Source: Candolleomyces eurysporus (taxonomy: Eukaryota; Basidiomycota; Agaricomycetes; Agaricales; Psathyrellaceae). Taken from it: a stretch of 30,908 nt of DNA. The translations under genes and the position numbers were made by a program. Positions 22,701-30,908 of the stretch are shown one piece after another (position 1 is the stretch's first letter; the number at the start of each line of letters is the position of its first letter). The notes below the pieces were generated by a model, which saw nothing but the letters and a program-made list of their open reading frames with translations, was not told the origin of the DNA and ran no database searches. The stretch covers positions 1 through 30,908 of the forward strand of contig JANBPK010001001.1 of assembly GCA_027579435.1 (NCBI GenBank), written 5' to 3'.

Positions 22701-23923
22701 ATGGTCGTTTGAAGGAAACCATCTACATGAAGCAACCTCCAGGCTATGACGATGGAACCGGACGAGTTTGCATACTCAAGAGGTCCTTATACGGTCTAAA
22801 ACAAGCAGGGAATGTCTGGAACCAGGAACTAAACAACTCACTCGAAAAAATCGAATTCAAGCAGCTAAAATCAGATTACTGTTGCTACATTCGAAGGGTG
22901 AAGGAAGGTTCAACGGTGATGATTGTATGGGTGGACGACATACTATCCGCTTCAACCGAAGACGCCCTAAACGACAGGCTTGAAGATGAACTCAGCAGAT
23001 TCTTTGAAGTGAAGTCTCTGGGCCAACCATCCATGATTCTTGGCATGAAACTTCAGCAATACGACCACAAGATTATTCTTTCCCAATCCCATTACATTGA
23101 CGAACTCCTGAAGAAGTTTAACTTCAAAGATATCCAGCCCACAAACACTCCAATGGACAAGCAGATCAATCTCGACGATTCAAGGCATCTAGGGAAATCC
23201 ATCAACGAGGGGGAGCCATACACAAAACCGAAATTCGAATACGCAGTTCTAATCGGATCCTTAATGTGGCTAGCGATTGCAACACGACCAGATATCGCAT
23301 TTTCTGTTGCAAAACTTGGTCAATACGCAGCCGACCCAAAAACCCAACACTGGAACGCGTTAAAACGAATATTCAAGTATCTCAAAGCAACAAGAGATTA
23401 TGCTCTCACCTGGGGTGGAGAAGACCACTTACTCGATGGAGAACTTCAAATTTTTGCTGATGCGGATTACGCCAACAACTACAATAGGAAATCGTTCTCG
23501 GGATATGTCATTTTGATGGCAGGGGGAGCTATTGCTTGGAGCGCGAAGAAACAGGCCACTGTTGCGCACTCAACACCAGAAGCGGAGTATATTGCAGCTA
23601 CTCATGTAGCGAAGCAAGTGCTATGGCAGCGAAGTCTATTTCAAGAACTTGGATTTCACTTACCAACCCCAACAATCATTTTTTCCGATAACAAGGCGGC
23701 CATCACCATCGCGCGTCACCCAGAATTCTTTTCGAGGACGAAGCATATTGACATTGCGTGTCATTTTATTCGAGACTATGTACAGAAAGGGACTCTTGAT
23801 TTAGTCTACGTGCAATCAGCCAACAACCTCGCAGACTTATTTACAAAGCCCCTCAACCGTAATATACATCAAGACCTTACTTACAAGATAGGCGTTATCT
23901 CGAAGCAAGGGGGAGTGTTGTAA
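19796..23923 (+). CDS. Copia Gag-Pol polyprotein, 1375 residues
   Basis: This single frame encodes the capsid and all enzymes needed for reverse transcription and integration. Gag comes first, with a CCHC zinc knuckle at residues 235-248 (CYNCHKKGHVKADC). The aspartic protease follows at about 297-310 (WFADSCTTSHI; the usual D-S/T-G reads D-S-C at 300-302). The integrase HHCC zinc site uses H436, H441, C471 and C474. The integrase core has D502, D564 and E600, exactly the D,D-35-E spacing (FDNGGE and NGVAEQFNRT). The reverse transcriptase has its first Asp at 962 (FDIVGAYLHG), then YGLKQAG, then WVDD at 1045-1048. RNase H has FADADY (about 1220), TPEAEY and SDNKAA. The TAA stop lies inside the 3' LTR (23921-23923). 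There is no gag-pol frameshift, as is usual for copia elements. About 18 single Ns leave unknown residues without breaking the frame. The start is the first ATG after the 112-nt leader. Confidence 0.95.
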   Translation: MXDSXMGGGYRIELLKGTNWMPWKRRMTAILRDQNLEEYINPESKKPEPADKNSLTTEERKKIETWIQGDAKARTRIELAIGDSEMIHISGATTAGQMWKQLTQVKESKGRLGILATRRALYRAKAEEGCDMVEHISNMRRLQEELHMMESLVSDEDFVMLLITSLPESWDNYTSSFLGASGNQPTLSSHXFIANLIEEDKRRKGWNDNAGTAMQAGKKKGQXKKASGSGSAKECYNCHKKGHVKADCWNKGGGKEGEGPKGRNKTQQASEVNTSLNDVAYMVDATFSARDSSKLDWFADSCTTSHICTVREAFTTYXPLKNATVSGIGPNPAVTXGRGTVTVNFAVDGKTMQHTLQNVLHVPEAPNCLLSIPRLDESGGWAEMKGGKCTLRDKTNRTIGYGWKXNRMYKLEARANLQDERAQYAKPKYLSWEQWHRRFGHLSISSIKTLNQQGLVDGLHIDESSIPPLSCESCIQAKQTHKKFPQEAEHRAKVPGERFMADVWGPAKVTSVGRFKYYISFTDDNTRYVTVLFLGDKSDAYSRIKGHIAILKNQGRKPRYMRFDNGGELINKELEDMARQEGIEIEPTAPYSPSQNGVAEQFNRTLLELAQAMLIEKGLPTFLWDEAVRHAAYLRNRAPTRALDGMTPHEAWTGRKPGVGHLREFGCDVWVLDESKGRSKLAPKSHKMIFVGFMDGSKSIRYYDPRTRRVKVSRXVAFNENDELEELEIVEIMGSRSEGEHXENSDSKTTPEPESETPPIQPXPEPVENVNESXTLRTRTTTLDYKKIGNPQARTPGQRHXDNPPDITRPTESSKAKQRTTEQTSVAFEEVVEGILEXKAFISDGNQSELPXTYEEAMASNEAPEWKKAMDNEIRNVLKMETWELGELPDDREAMGCRWVFAKKKGEQGIKHKGRIXAQGCSQQPGMDYSITGTYSPVFRFETFRGILAKTAIENWKLRQFDIVGAYLHGRLKETIYMKQPPGYDDGTGRVCILKRSLYGLKQAGNVWNQELNNSLEKIEFKQLKSDYCCYIRRVKEGSTVMIVWVDDILSASTEDALNDRLEDELSRFFEVKSLGQPSMILGMKLQQYDHKIILSQSHYIDELLKKFNFKDIQPTNTPMDKQINLDDSRHLGKSINEGEPYTKPKFEYAVLIGSLMWLAIATRPDIAFSVAKLGQYAADPKTQHWNALKRIFKYLKATRDYALTWGGEDHLLDGELQIFADADYANNYNRKSFSGYVILMAGGAIAWSAKKQATVAHSTPEAEYIAATHVAKQVLWQRSLFQELGFHLPTPTIIFSDNKAAITIARHPEFFSRTKHIDIACHFIRDYVQKGTLDLVYVQSANNLADLFTKPLNRNIHQDLTYKIGVISKQGGVL
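23903..23915 (+). other. Copia polypurine tract
   Basis: AAGCAAGGGGGAG lies directly before the 3' LTR, where plus-strand DNA synthesis is primed. It is also coding, forming the end of the polyprotein. Confidence 0.85.
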
Positions 23924-24085
23924 GTGCTTCGGATCATGAGCACTATTTACCTTTATTTGTACACCACTCGTCTTCTATTTCGTAGGGTATACATTCTGCA
24001 GTAGGGTACGATATATAGCGATACGGACTTGGACTCAATCATTCATTCCTTTTTCACCCCCTCCTCGTCGTTACTCATAACAACA
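23916..24085 (+). repeat. Copia 3' LTR
   Basis: This 170-bp copy of the 5' LTR has C to T at the GGATCA(C/T)GAG site, two changes in the TATA-like segment, and one extra T in a T-run. The polyprotein stop codon is at its bases 6-8. Confidence 0.95.
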
Positions 24086-24809
24086 GTTCCTTGCTGCCTC
24101 TCCAGTCCCGACGCAGCTGTCGAAATTCCGACAATCAAGGCGTCATTCGCAGGTTTATTGTCCAGCTCATCATCCCCATCGAGCGACGACCGGAGCACCG
24201 GACGTAGTCGTAGCAGAAGTTTCTTCGTTATCACCTCACATCCCGAATACCACAATGAGTGGACGACCATTGGACAAGATTCTCAGCTGTAAGTGATCAT
24301 GCAAAGGAGCTCGATCGGATCCAACCCAAAATATGCTCTGTCAAATCCTGCGTTCTCCTCATCCGCATCTCCTACGACGACCCTATCACACGCTTCGACC
24401 ACATCGACTCTCACTCGCACATCTATCAGCTCCAGCCTCACACGAGCTTCTACCCACTCGTCTACCTCGGGCCCTCTTCGTTGAGCTCATCGTTCTGATG
24501 ACCCCTACTTTGGTACCAAGTCTGGCTGAACTGGAAGAGCTGGAGCGGATGTATCGGTGCCAGAACACCGCTCAGCCCTTCAGCTCACAGGAAAACCAGA
24601 GTAACGAGGGTGATCGTCGCGTTCNGAGATAGTNGGATTCTTACGAGGAGGGATTNGGCAATATTGGACGGTAGGNACCCACNTNTTTCACNNACTATCN
24701 NGGANGTACNTGGTGGAGCGATACTGCAGAGATGAACTTGTAGATGATGGTTATGAAAACNAAATGAAATGGAGCATGAATATAAATGACACTGTGAACG
24801 ATGGATAAA
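24086..24809. other. right flank of Copia, no certain gene; N-rich at 24625-24762
   Basis: Between the 3' LTR and the CHAT gene's stop codon are Ser/Thr-rich open frames on plus (24293-24484, and 24259-24498 in another register). Their composition follows the CT-rich DNA, and no domain is visible. About 13 Ns fall between 24625 and 24762, so the sequence is unreliable. Part of this must be the 3' flank of the CHAT gene. Confidence 0.4.
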
Positions 24810-27800
24810 TCAGAAACCAAAATGTACATAAGGTATCCAAGTAAGCAAAGACTGTTCGGAATCATCAACAAGTCTCTCCCTCAGCTGTTGTATGGCGTGA
24901 TGCAGGGCATAGGCAGAGTCCGATCCGTTGAATCCGCTGCCATCACCTTCGACTCGCCGGGCCAAGAGGTAACCGTAGAGGTCACTCGCAACCTCTGGCG
25001 CATGCCCATCGGAAATAGCCCACATCGTGGCTACCACTCTACGATATCCAGCTGCGAGCATCCCAGCAGCCAGATGGACCACCTCCTCGGAAAGCTTCTC
25101 CTCACCGGTGCTGGTTTCACAAGCCGATAGGAAAGCAAGGTCGGCGTTCTTGAGATTCTTCCGAATAATTCTTGAGAGATCGAGGGAACCGCTGTGGAAT
25201 CGGAATCGACTTTGAAGTGGCTCGTTTTGATCTTGCGATGCATGGCAAGCAAAGTGGATGCAGCTGAACTCTTCCATGTGCTGAAGAGCCGTGTCGATTG
25301 TGACATCGTCCCCTTCGAGGTTTAGTACTCGCACTCCATGTTCAACAGCCTGCTTGTGGATCGACCTAACCTCTCTTGTGACTCCAGGGATTGGAGAAAG
25401 GCCAGGTGCATTCGGTTGGCTTGTTAGGAATAAGCCAGAGACATTCTGATCAACTGGGTGATTATTCTTGACTCGATCGGCGAGTAGAGTGATGGATGGC
25501 GTGTATGATGAGACAGCATAATTGAGTATGGTATCAGAGTTCTTGCCTCCATATATCCCAGCTGCGTGAAGAGGGAGGAAGGACATAGGACCCGTGGGGC
25601 ACCACCAGATCCTTGGGAGCGTCGTTTCGGATGATGAATGCAACCTCTGACAGGGATCAGAATCGGAGCCACCGTCAGATAAGATTCACTCACCGAGAAT
25701 GCTAGGGCATCTAATATCGGCTTTACTACCTCTCTCCATAGAGCCCCAAGAATATTGCGAACGATTTGGTTGCGGAGCTTCTTATTTACGCTTGGCCGTA
25801 TAGCTCTTTCTCTTGGCTCATTGTCTGTATCCTCTTCTTCGTCTGTTTCTGCCTGGACCCCACGCATACGCAAGTCGTTGAGTTGTAAATAAGCCGTCAG
25901 CTCATTGGAGTATGTGATGGCCTTCTTCTGCGAGAAACTGTGTAGTGGGATATGGAAAGGTTCATCGAGTCCGGCTATAAGCGCAATGGCATCACAGCGG
26001 TCTTTGTGAACATTGATGACGACGATAGGTCCGGAGTCTGGGAGATGTTGAAGTAGGGTGGAGCATGGGGATGACTGGAGGAAGTTCTCAAATCCTGGCA
26101 CGGTACGCCTCACCGTGCTGACAAGTTCTTCCCACTCATTTGCAAGCTCCAAATGCACTCGCGCTTCATCCTCCAGTGAGATCTTTTCTGAGATGGACAT
26201 GTCAATATGAGGGCCCTGACGCGAACCAGAATCTTCCAGTCGCCTTGAAACATCCAAAAGACGTCGTGCAAGGCTTTCATTGGGTGTGTGGAGATCAACA
26301 AGCAGTGTTCGCAAATTGCTTAGTTGGGTCCAAACGAGGCAGCGACCTTGTTCGAGCCATTCCAAGGCTTTGTCAGCTCTCCCAAGTGAGCACCCGGCGG
26401 CGGCAGCCTTGCATGGTAAGCCAGTGGTATTCTGGAGTACCGCGTGACGATGTTGCACAGTTTGATCGAGGCTTGCAACGAGGGACATGAGCTGTATGAC
26501 CATATCAAAGGCAGTGAGGGTCTGGGGTGAATCAGGATGATGTTTGTAGGAAAGGGATGCCCAGCGTCTAGCTGCTATCAATCTCGATGATGGGGGGCCA
26601 TAACCACAGGTAGCTGCAGACATGTAAAGGGCAATGCTGTTGTTCAAGTCATTACCACTCCGCGTTAGGACCGAGCGATGGCAGAATGAGTTTCCCAGAT
26701 TGTTGAGCATGCCAGGGCGGGTTGAATGACGCGCAGGGGTCAGCTCGAGTGCTTGTTGTTGGATTGAAATTATTTCAGCAATGTCCGAGAGGGCTCCGGT
26801 GCGCTCGTAGCGACGAAAGAGCGAGCTTCCCAGGTTGTTGAGTGTGTGAGGGAGGTCTGGATGACCCGGAGGAGTCAGCTCAACCGCTCGTTGTTGGACT
26901 GAAATTGATTCAGCAATGTCGGAGAGGGCTCCAGGGCGCTTGGAGTCTTTCAAGAGCAAGTTGCGCAGAATGCTGAAGAGGATGTTTTGCAGATTGCTGA
27001 GCACGCCTGGGAGATCTGGATGATCGGCAGGCATCAGCTCGACTGCTTGTCGAGTGAGCAAAGTCAGTTCAACAATGTTGGAGAAGGCTCCGGTGCACTC
27101 GAAGCGTTTCAAGAGCAAGATTCCCAGTTTGTTGAGCATGACAGGTAGGTCTGGATGACCAGCAGGCGTCAGCTCGACCGATCGTCGTAATGCTGAAACT
27201 GCTTCAGCAGTGTCAGACAGGGCACCAGTGCGCCTAAAGCGATCTGCGAACGAGTGTCCAAAATTTCCCAGCCTAACACGGAGGTCTGGGTGACCAGCTG
27301 GAGTGAGCTCAACTGCTCTTCGCGTTGCTGAAATTGATTCACCGCTGTCGGACAGGGCACCTGTACGTTCAAAGCTACGTTTGAAACATGCTCCAAGGTA
27401 ATCGAGCGATCCAAGGAGGTCCGTTCTCTCAGGTGGTACAATTGCCTCCCAAAGAGCGGAAACGGAGATGGACGGCCCAAAGACCTGTCTACGCCTGGCC
27501 TTAATGTTGCCGAGCAAGGTCTGGGTATCTGGATGGATCGCATAAATAGAGTTCTTCCCTGTTCCACTTGGTATAATCACTCACCCTCCCCGCTCGACGT
27601 AGGCTCGCATGGTATTTCGCATATCTCCCAAGATATTGTCAGGCACGGCCACTGATCCCGTGTCTTCATATCCCGGATATGACCTGCAATTTTCCGCGTT
27701 AAGGGCCAATGCCTTGGCTTCGAAATCGTGAGCGTTCGTACCGGATTCTTTATCATTCGTTCCATTTTGCATCTCAATGCGGTCCAAATGCGTGAACCCC

Positions 27801-28299
27801 ATATCCCAGCGCTCCCCGAACTTGGCGATGATTACAATTCCTTTCTCGATTTTGGGGCTTGCAGCTGCCATCAGCCCCTACTGTGCGTTGGAAATAATTC
27901 AATGACGACCCACAGCCCTATGGAGCCCTCGACTTTCCATCGCCCTGAGGACACTGTAACGAGTGGAAAGCATTTTCCATCCGGCTCATCTGCGAGACCA
28001 AATATCACGAGTTCGGTTATTCTTAAAGAGCTATGATCACCATCGGTGATATCAGCTATGTGGTTGAGAAAAATATCTAGAGGATTCACAGAGATGAGAA
28101 CTGCAACATAGAGTCACCGAAAGATCGTCCATACCTGTCAAATAAAATTGACTTGAACAGCAATGTTACGACGGCGTCATTTCTTAAAGATGTAAGATCT
28201 ACCTTTCGCCGCCTCGATCGTTAAACAGAGAGCTAGGAACGGTGAATTCAGCGTCGAGTATCTCTGGGAGACAGTGCGAACGTACCTATCTTCATCCAT
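24810..28299 (-). CDS. C2-like/TPR/CHAT (caspase-like protease domain) protein, six exons
   Basis: This is a basidiomycete TPR-CHAT protein. CHAT domains are caspase-related cysteine proteases or pseudoproteases; some bacterial ones act in regulated cell death. Proposed exons are 28299-28286, 28232-28203, 28134-28090, 28030-27585, 27494-25694 and 25646-24810, about 1057 residues. The N-terminal part (SLRITELVIFGL, then VTVSSGRWKVEG, then GIVIIAKFGERWDMGFTHLD) resembles a C2 fold. Next come about six TPR-like units of roughly 43 residues with the signature RTGALSDxAE...AVELTPxGHPDL. An acidic patch (AETDEEEDTDNEP) precedes the CHAT domain, which starts PRIWWCPTGPMSFLPLHAAG. Both catalytic residues are present: His in IHFACHA (codon 25244-25242, about residue 914) and Cys in LSACET (25121-25119, about residue 955). 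The 47-nt last intron (25693-25647) has a CTGAT branch site. Exon 4 needs one extra base at a G-run (27875-27878) to stay open. The acceptor of intron 4 could also be 27489. A later ATG at 28110 is an alternative start. Confidence 0.85.
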
Positions 28300-29558
28300 C
28301 ACGGTTTAGCTTGTGGTCCTGGACCGAGGAAGGGTGGGATTTGGTTGATGAAAGGTGCGAATAGCGAGTGAGCTGACGTTTTATACAGGGAGATAGCAAG
28401 TAGGGCGCTCATGGGCTGTACACCATCTGCACAGGATCATTTACGGCATACATGTCTTTACAATCTACTTCGATGAATGGGGAAATGGTAACCCGGAGAC
28501 GACAGGGAAACTAATGAGCCTCTTTCGCACACCCCACACGCGCACCAATATTGCTCAAAAATGAATGGGGCTTGTATCTCAGGTTTGCGTGGGGGCTAGG
28601 AGGAGCAAGAACTCCCGCAATAGCGCCTACGGAATCCAACCCACACTTGCGTTGGAATTCTTGCGCGGCACACATGAGCCTCCCGTTGCTGTAGAAAGAA
28701 GACAGAGTTTTATCTCACAGCACTTCGAACTACACCCTATACTTCCGGCATGCGTTGAGCGGCGAAATCAAGAGGCAAATCCGGCGACAGCAGGCGCTGG
28801 ACTGATTTGGACATTTCGGAGGCTATGTGGCTGTGATGCAATGTGCCAACTGAACGTTCGACATTGCTCTCTTCTGCCAATGACGTCCCCTCGATCAAGA
28901 CTCGGAACTCGCTCTGTCCACCCTATGTACTCCTATGGGCCTTGTTCAACGTCTCGCGGAGGTCGAGGGTGGTCCAAACGGTACGTTTCTTCATCACCTC
29001 TCTTTTCGCGCCGGCGCATAGCCACGGGAAAGGTCACTCCAGAAGGCTGCACCGTGTTGATGGCAGGTCTCGTCACCGGTATTGCTCCCAGCGCTGACTG
29101 GACAGTAACGCCAGGATAGGCGCATGGCTCAGGAACACAATCAGCCAGGCCTCACTCCTGGCTCTTTGGCCCGGGGCTTTTCCCCATCCATCGTTGCTAT
29201 CCCCACCCTTGTAGTCCCGCCAGCAAGGTCCGGTCAAGCTCGCCCGCTGTCTGTTGGTCGCAGGATTGCTGTGCCTCATCTGCGACCTCTCCCCCGACTG
29301 TGTGACATACGGAGCAGCATCCTTGGCCAGATCCCAACCACTGCAACCGCATCTCGAGACTGTCATCTCAGGCGGCGCACGATCTCTTTCGATCGCTACC
29401 GCAAGCTGAAATCCGAATGAAGTGCCAAAACAAGTGCAGTGCGACAGGCCTTGGGGGAGAGCTAGGATTGAGATCGTTGTGGTGGTGATAGAGACGGACA
29501 GAGGTTTAGAAGGCGCGTCTCAACCGTATCCAAATTTGAAAGAGACTCGTCGGCCAGT
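28300..29558. other. intergenic, no gene recognised; GC-rich open frames at 28565-29420 (+)
   Basis: The left part holds the TPR-CHAT promoter. On plus, a 184-codon frame (28565-29119) overlaps others. One reading joins LAEVEGGPN to ATGKVTPEGC across a 43-nt GTACGT..CATAG intron near 28981-29023, which is gene-like but matches nothing I know. Frames at 29073-29420 exist on both strands and are probably a by-product of GC-richness. Confidence 0.3.
28378..28385 (-). promoter_or_regulatory. TATA box of the TPR-CHAT gene
   Basis: TATAAAAC on the minus strand lies 79-86 nt upstream of the proposed ATG at 28299. It supports that start over the later ATG. Confidence 0.55.
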
Positions 29559-29723
29559 ATGAAACAGAGATTCCTTTCGGCTGCTCTGGTGGTCGTCTAC
29601 GCCGACATCGCTCTCACTACGAATCCCAGTGAAGTACAAATCTACAACGTTCCCTCTCGACAGCACGGCTGCTGTCGGAAAGCGTCCGATAAGTGCCCCA
29701 AGTCTGGACGAATCGGAGAATAA
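29559..29723 (+). CDS. possible small secreted peptide, 54 residues
   Basis: ATG 29559 opens a 54-codon frame ending in TAA. It starts with a signal-like MKQRFLSAALVVVYADIALT and has three cysteines near the C-terminus (HGCCRKASDKCPK). The size and composition fit small secreted fungal proteins, but so short a frame can occur by chance. I found no intron or TATA box, and no family is recognised. It lies 130 bp upstream of the broken cystathionine gamma-lyase copy. Confidence 0.25.
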   Translation: MKQRFLSAALVVVYADIALTTNPSEVQIYNVPSRQHGCCRKASDKCPKSGRIGE

Positions 29724-29849
29724 GATCCCGTCGTAGCTACAAACAAGAAAAGCACAGTATCGACAGTCACGAAAGTACGACGCGAGTCCTGGCGTGCTTT
29801 AAGAGCGGCAACAGGGCTCTATCAGAGTATCAAACTCACTTCCAACGGC

Positions 29850-30908
29850 AACTTGGCAAAACCTAAAACACGCTCAGATGCCTTTGACACGTTATCCATT
29901 CACATTGGCTCGTCTCCCGACCCATCCACGCACCGTCATTCCCGCCATTTCCCTGTTGACAACCTACGCGCAGTCTGGCGGTACAAAGGTTTGCGTACTC
30001 TCCTGCTGGCAATCCTAGTCGAAATCCTCGTGAGAGGATGCGATATGCTTTAGCATTGGGAGTGCCGCGACGCGGCTTGCCATCCAAGTACTGGGCAGGG
30101 GAGCTCACGTCCTGAGCGTGAACGACGTTTACGGCGGAACATATCGGTATCTCAAGAGAGTTGTAAGCGATGTTGAAGGCTTGAAGGTGACGCCGTTGGA
30201 TTTGGAGAATGCCGACGGGGAGGTTGTCAGAGAGAACATTCGGGATAGTACTATGGTACGTAAGCTCAGCATTTGACGGTCTTCCTTCATTTTGATCTGT
30301 CGTCTTTAGTTCATCTAGCTCGAATCAGCAACAGACCCGACTGAAGTTCACGGAAGTATCCCCAATCGCCTCACTGTTGTTCGTCGACAACACCTTCGTC
30401 TTGCTGTTCTACCCGTTGCCGCTACCTTCTGGAGCCGATGTCGTGTTGCACTCGCTCCGGAAATATGTCGATGGCCATGCGGACGTTTAGATGGGTGCTG
30501 TGGTCCTCCCTCGATCATCGTCTGAGAAAAACACATGGTTCAAGGACAAGTTGTTTCTTCCCAAACACCACAGGGGGGNCATTCCTAGTATGTAGGACTG
30601 CTCGCTTGCTTAACACGGCGCGAAACCGTTGGGTTTACATATGCACCAACAGGTTGAACGCTCTCAAGATTGCTATACCCTTGAATTCTGATCCTCTAGT
30701 GGAGAAGTCGATGTAGCCCAAGCTCGAAGACAGCAAGAGGTACGACCTGGCGTGGGGAGCTTCAGTGTGCATGCCAGGAGGTGGACTGAGGAGGATGCTC
30801 TGTTGCGGGATCTCCACTATGCGTTGTCGTCGTCACCTGAAGTCGGGCTCCATTTCAGTGGTATGATGTCGTTTAGACTCCCCACCCACGCACACGCTCG
30901 CACTCTGC
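29850..30908 (+). pseudogene. CYS3: broken cystathionine gamma-lyase gene (PLP enzyme), cut by the window edge
   Basis: Cystathionine gamma-lyase releases cysteine from cystathionine in transsulfuration. Family pieces run in order but in changing frames: DAFDTLSIHIGSSPDPSTH (about 29880), then after a shift VIPAISLLTTYAQS, then after another shift and loss of sequence SNPSRNPRERMRYALALG, then GSAATRLAIQVLG and SVNDVYGGTYRYL (about 30058-30165). After a 54-nt intron (30256-30309) come LESATDPTEV, VDNTFVLLFYPLPL, GADVVLHSLRKYVDGHADV, and C-terminal pieces HGAKPLGLHMHQ and NALKIA. Stops are TAG at 30316-30318 (Trp is usual), TAG at 30488-30490 (Val is usual), and TAA at 30611-30613 (Gln is usual). 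The expected ATG is missing. The PLP lysine codon (30461-30463) survives. The retained intron means a DNA-level duplicate, not a retrocopy. Confidence 0.85.

Larger units (their letters stand above)
19516..24085 (+). mobile_element. full-length Ty1/copia LTR retrotransposon
   Basis: The element is 4570 bp long with direct LTRs of 169 and 170 bp, a primer-binding site, a single gag-pol frame in the order Gag-PR-INT-RT-RNaseH (the copia order), and a purine tract. LTR ends are TGTTG...CAACA, a perfect 5-bp inverted repeat. The LTRs differ by three substitutions and one T in a T-run, about 98% identity, so the insertion is recent. No target-site duplication is seen: the 5 bp outside the left LTR are GGATG and outside the right LTR GTTCC. 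The only damage in the coding frame is a set of single Ns, which keep the frame. Confidence 0.95.

Noticed and set aside
24029..24498. Ser/Thr-rich frames starting in the 3' LTR as a host gene
   Set aside because: The first begins inside the LTR. The others share CT-rich DNA in several registers and have no recognisable domain.
27169..27567. A second minus-strand frame over the TPR region as an overlapping gene
   Set aside because: It is an out-of-frame shadow of the TPR repeats. The period of the array keeps other registers open.
24810..28299. Gasdermin-like or other pore-forming partner next to the CHAT gene
   Set aside because: I examined both flanks and found no frame with a recognisable match.
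28565..29420. A 184-codon plus-strand frame and neighbouring GC-rich frames as genes
   Set aside because: Frames are open on both strands in this GC-rich stretch, no family is recognised and the only intron candidate is weak. Kept as an unassigned region.
1..30908. tRNA genes and CRISPR arrays
   Set aside because: No B-box (GGTTCGANNCC) in a plausible tRNA context was found by eye, and there are no regularly spaced short repeats with unique spacers. The only regular repeats are TPR codons and the LTRs.

Overview
The window reads as nuclear DNA of a filamentous basidiomycete, most likely an Agaricomycete. The evidence is the many short introns (about 47-70 nt) with GT-AG ends and CTGAY-like branch sites, and families typical of that group: DUF6533 membrane proteins, F-box proteins with Cys-rich segments, DUF4246, a C2/TPR/CHAT protein and a Ty1/copia element. 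I cannot name the species. Single Ns are scattered through the sequence, densely in about 1.0-5.0 kb and 24.6-24.8 kb; at least one (17566) is an extra base rather than a substitution.

Layout, left to right. 0.7-2.5 kb (+): a fragmented DUF6533 membrane-protein gene. 3.2-4.0 kb (-): an unrecognised multi-exon candidate. 5.1-5.9 kb (-): an intact four-exon gene for ribosomal protein eL14, whose first exon encodes only Met-Ala. 6.8-8.3 kb (-) and 8.4-11.2 kb (+): two divergent F-box-type genes, the right one with several Cys/His clusters. 12.0-13.7 kb (-): a second DUF6533 gene, paralogous to the first. 14.7-15.2 kb (-): a three-exon gene for a 139-residue secreted protein. 16.4-18.3 kb (-): a four-exon DUF4246 gene. 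18.9-19.45 kb (-): the decayed remains of an AA9 polysaccharide monooxygenase gene. 19.5-24.1 kb (+): a full-length Ty1/copia retrotransposon with 98%-identical LTRs and one gag-pol frame. 24.8-28.3 kb (-): a six-exon gene for a protein with a C2-like N-terminus, TPR-like repeats and a C-terminal CHAT (caspase-like) domain. 29.6 kb (+): a possible 54-residue secreted peptide. 29.85 kb to the right edge (+): a broken cystathionine gamma-lyase copy.

There is no operon logic here. One housekeeping gene (eL14) and a few intact accessory genes sit among broken or duplicated genes (AA9, CYS3-like, DUF6533 pair) and a young retrotransposon, which looks like a fast-changing accessory region. The most interesting intact locus is the TPR-CHAT gene: its domain plan resembles proteins implicated in regulated proteolysis and cell death, but no effector partner is visible within this window.
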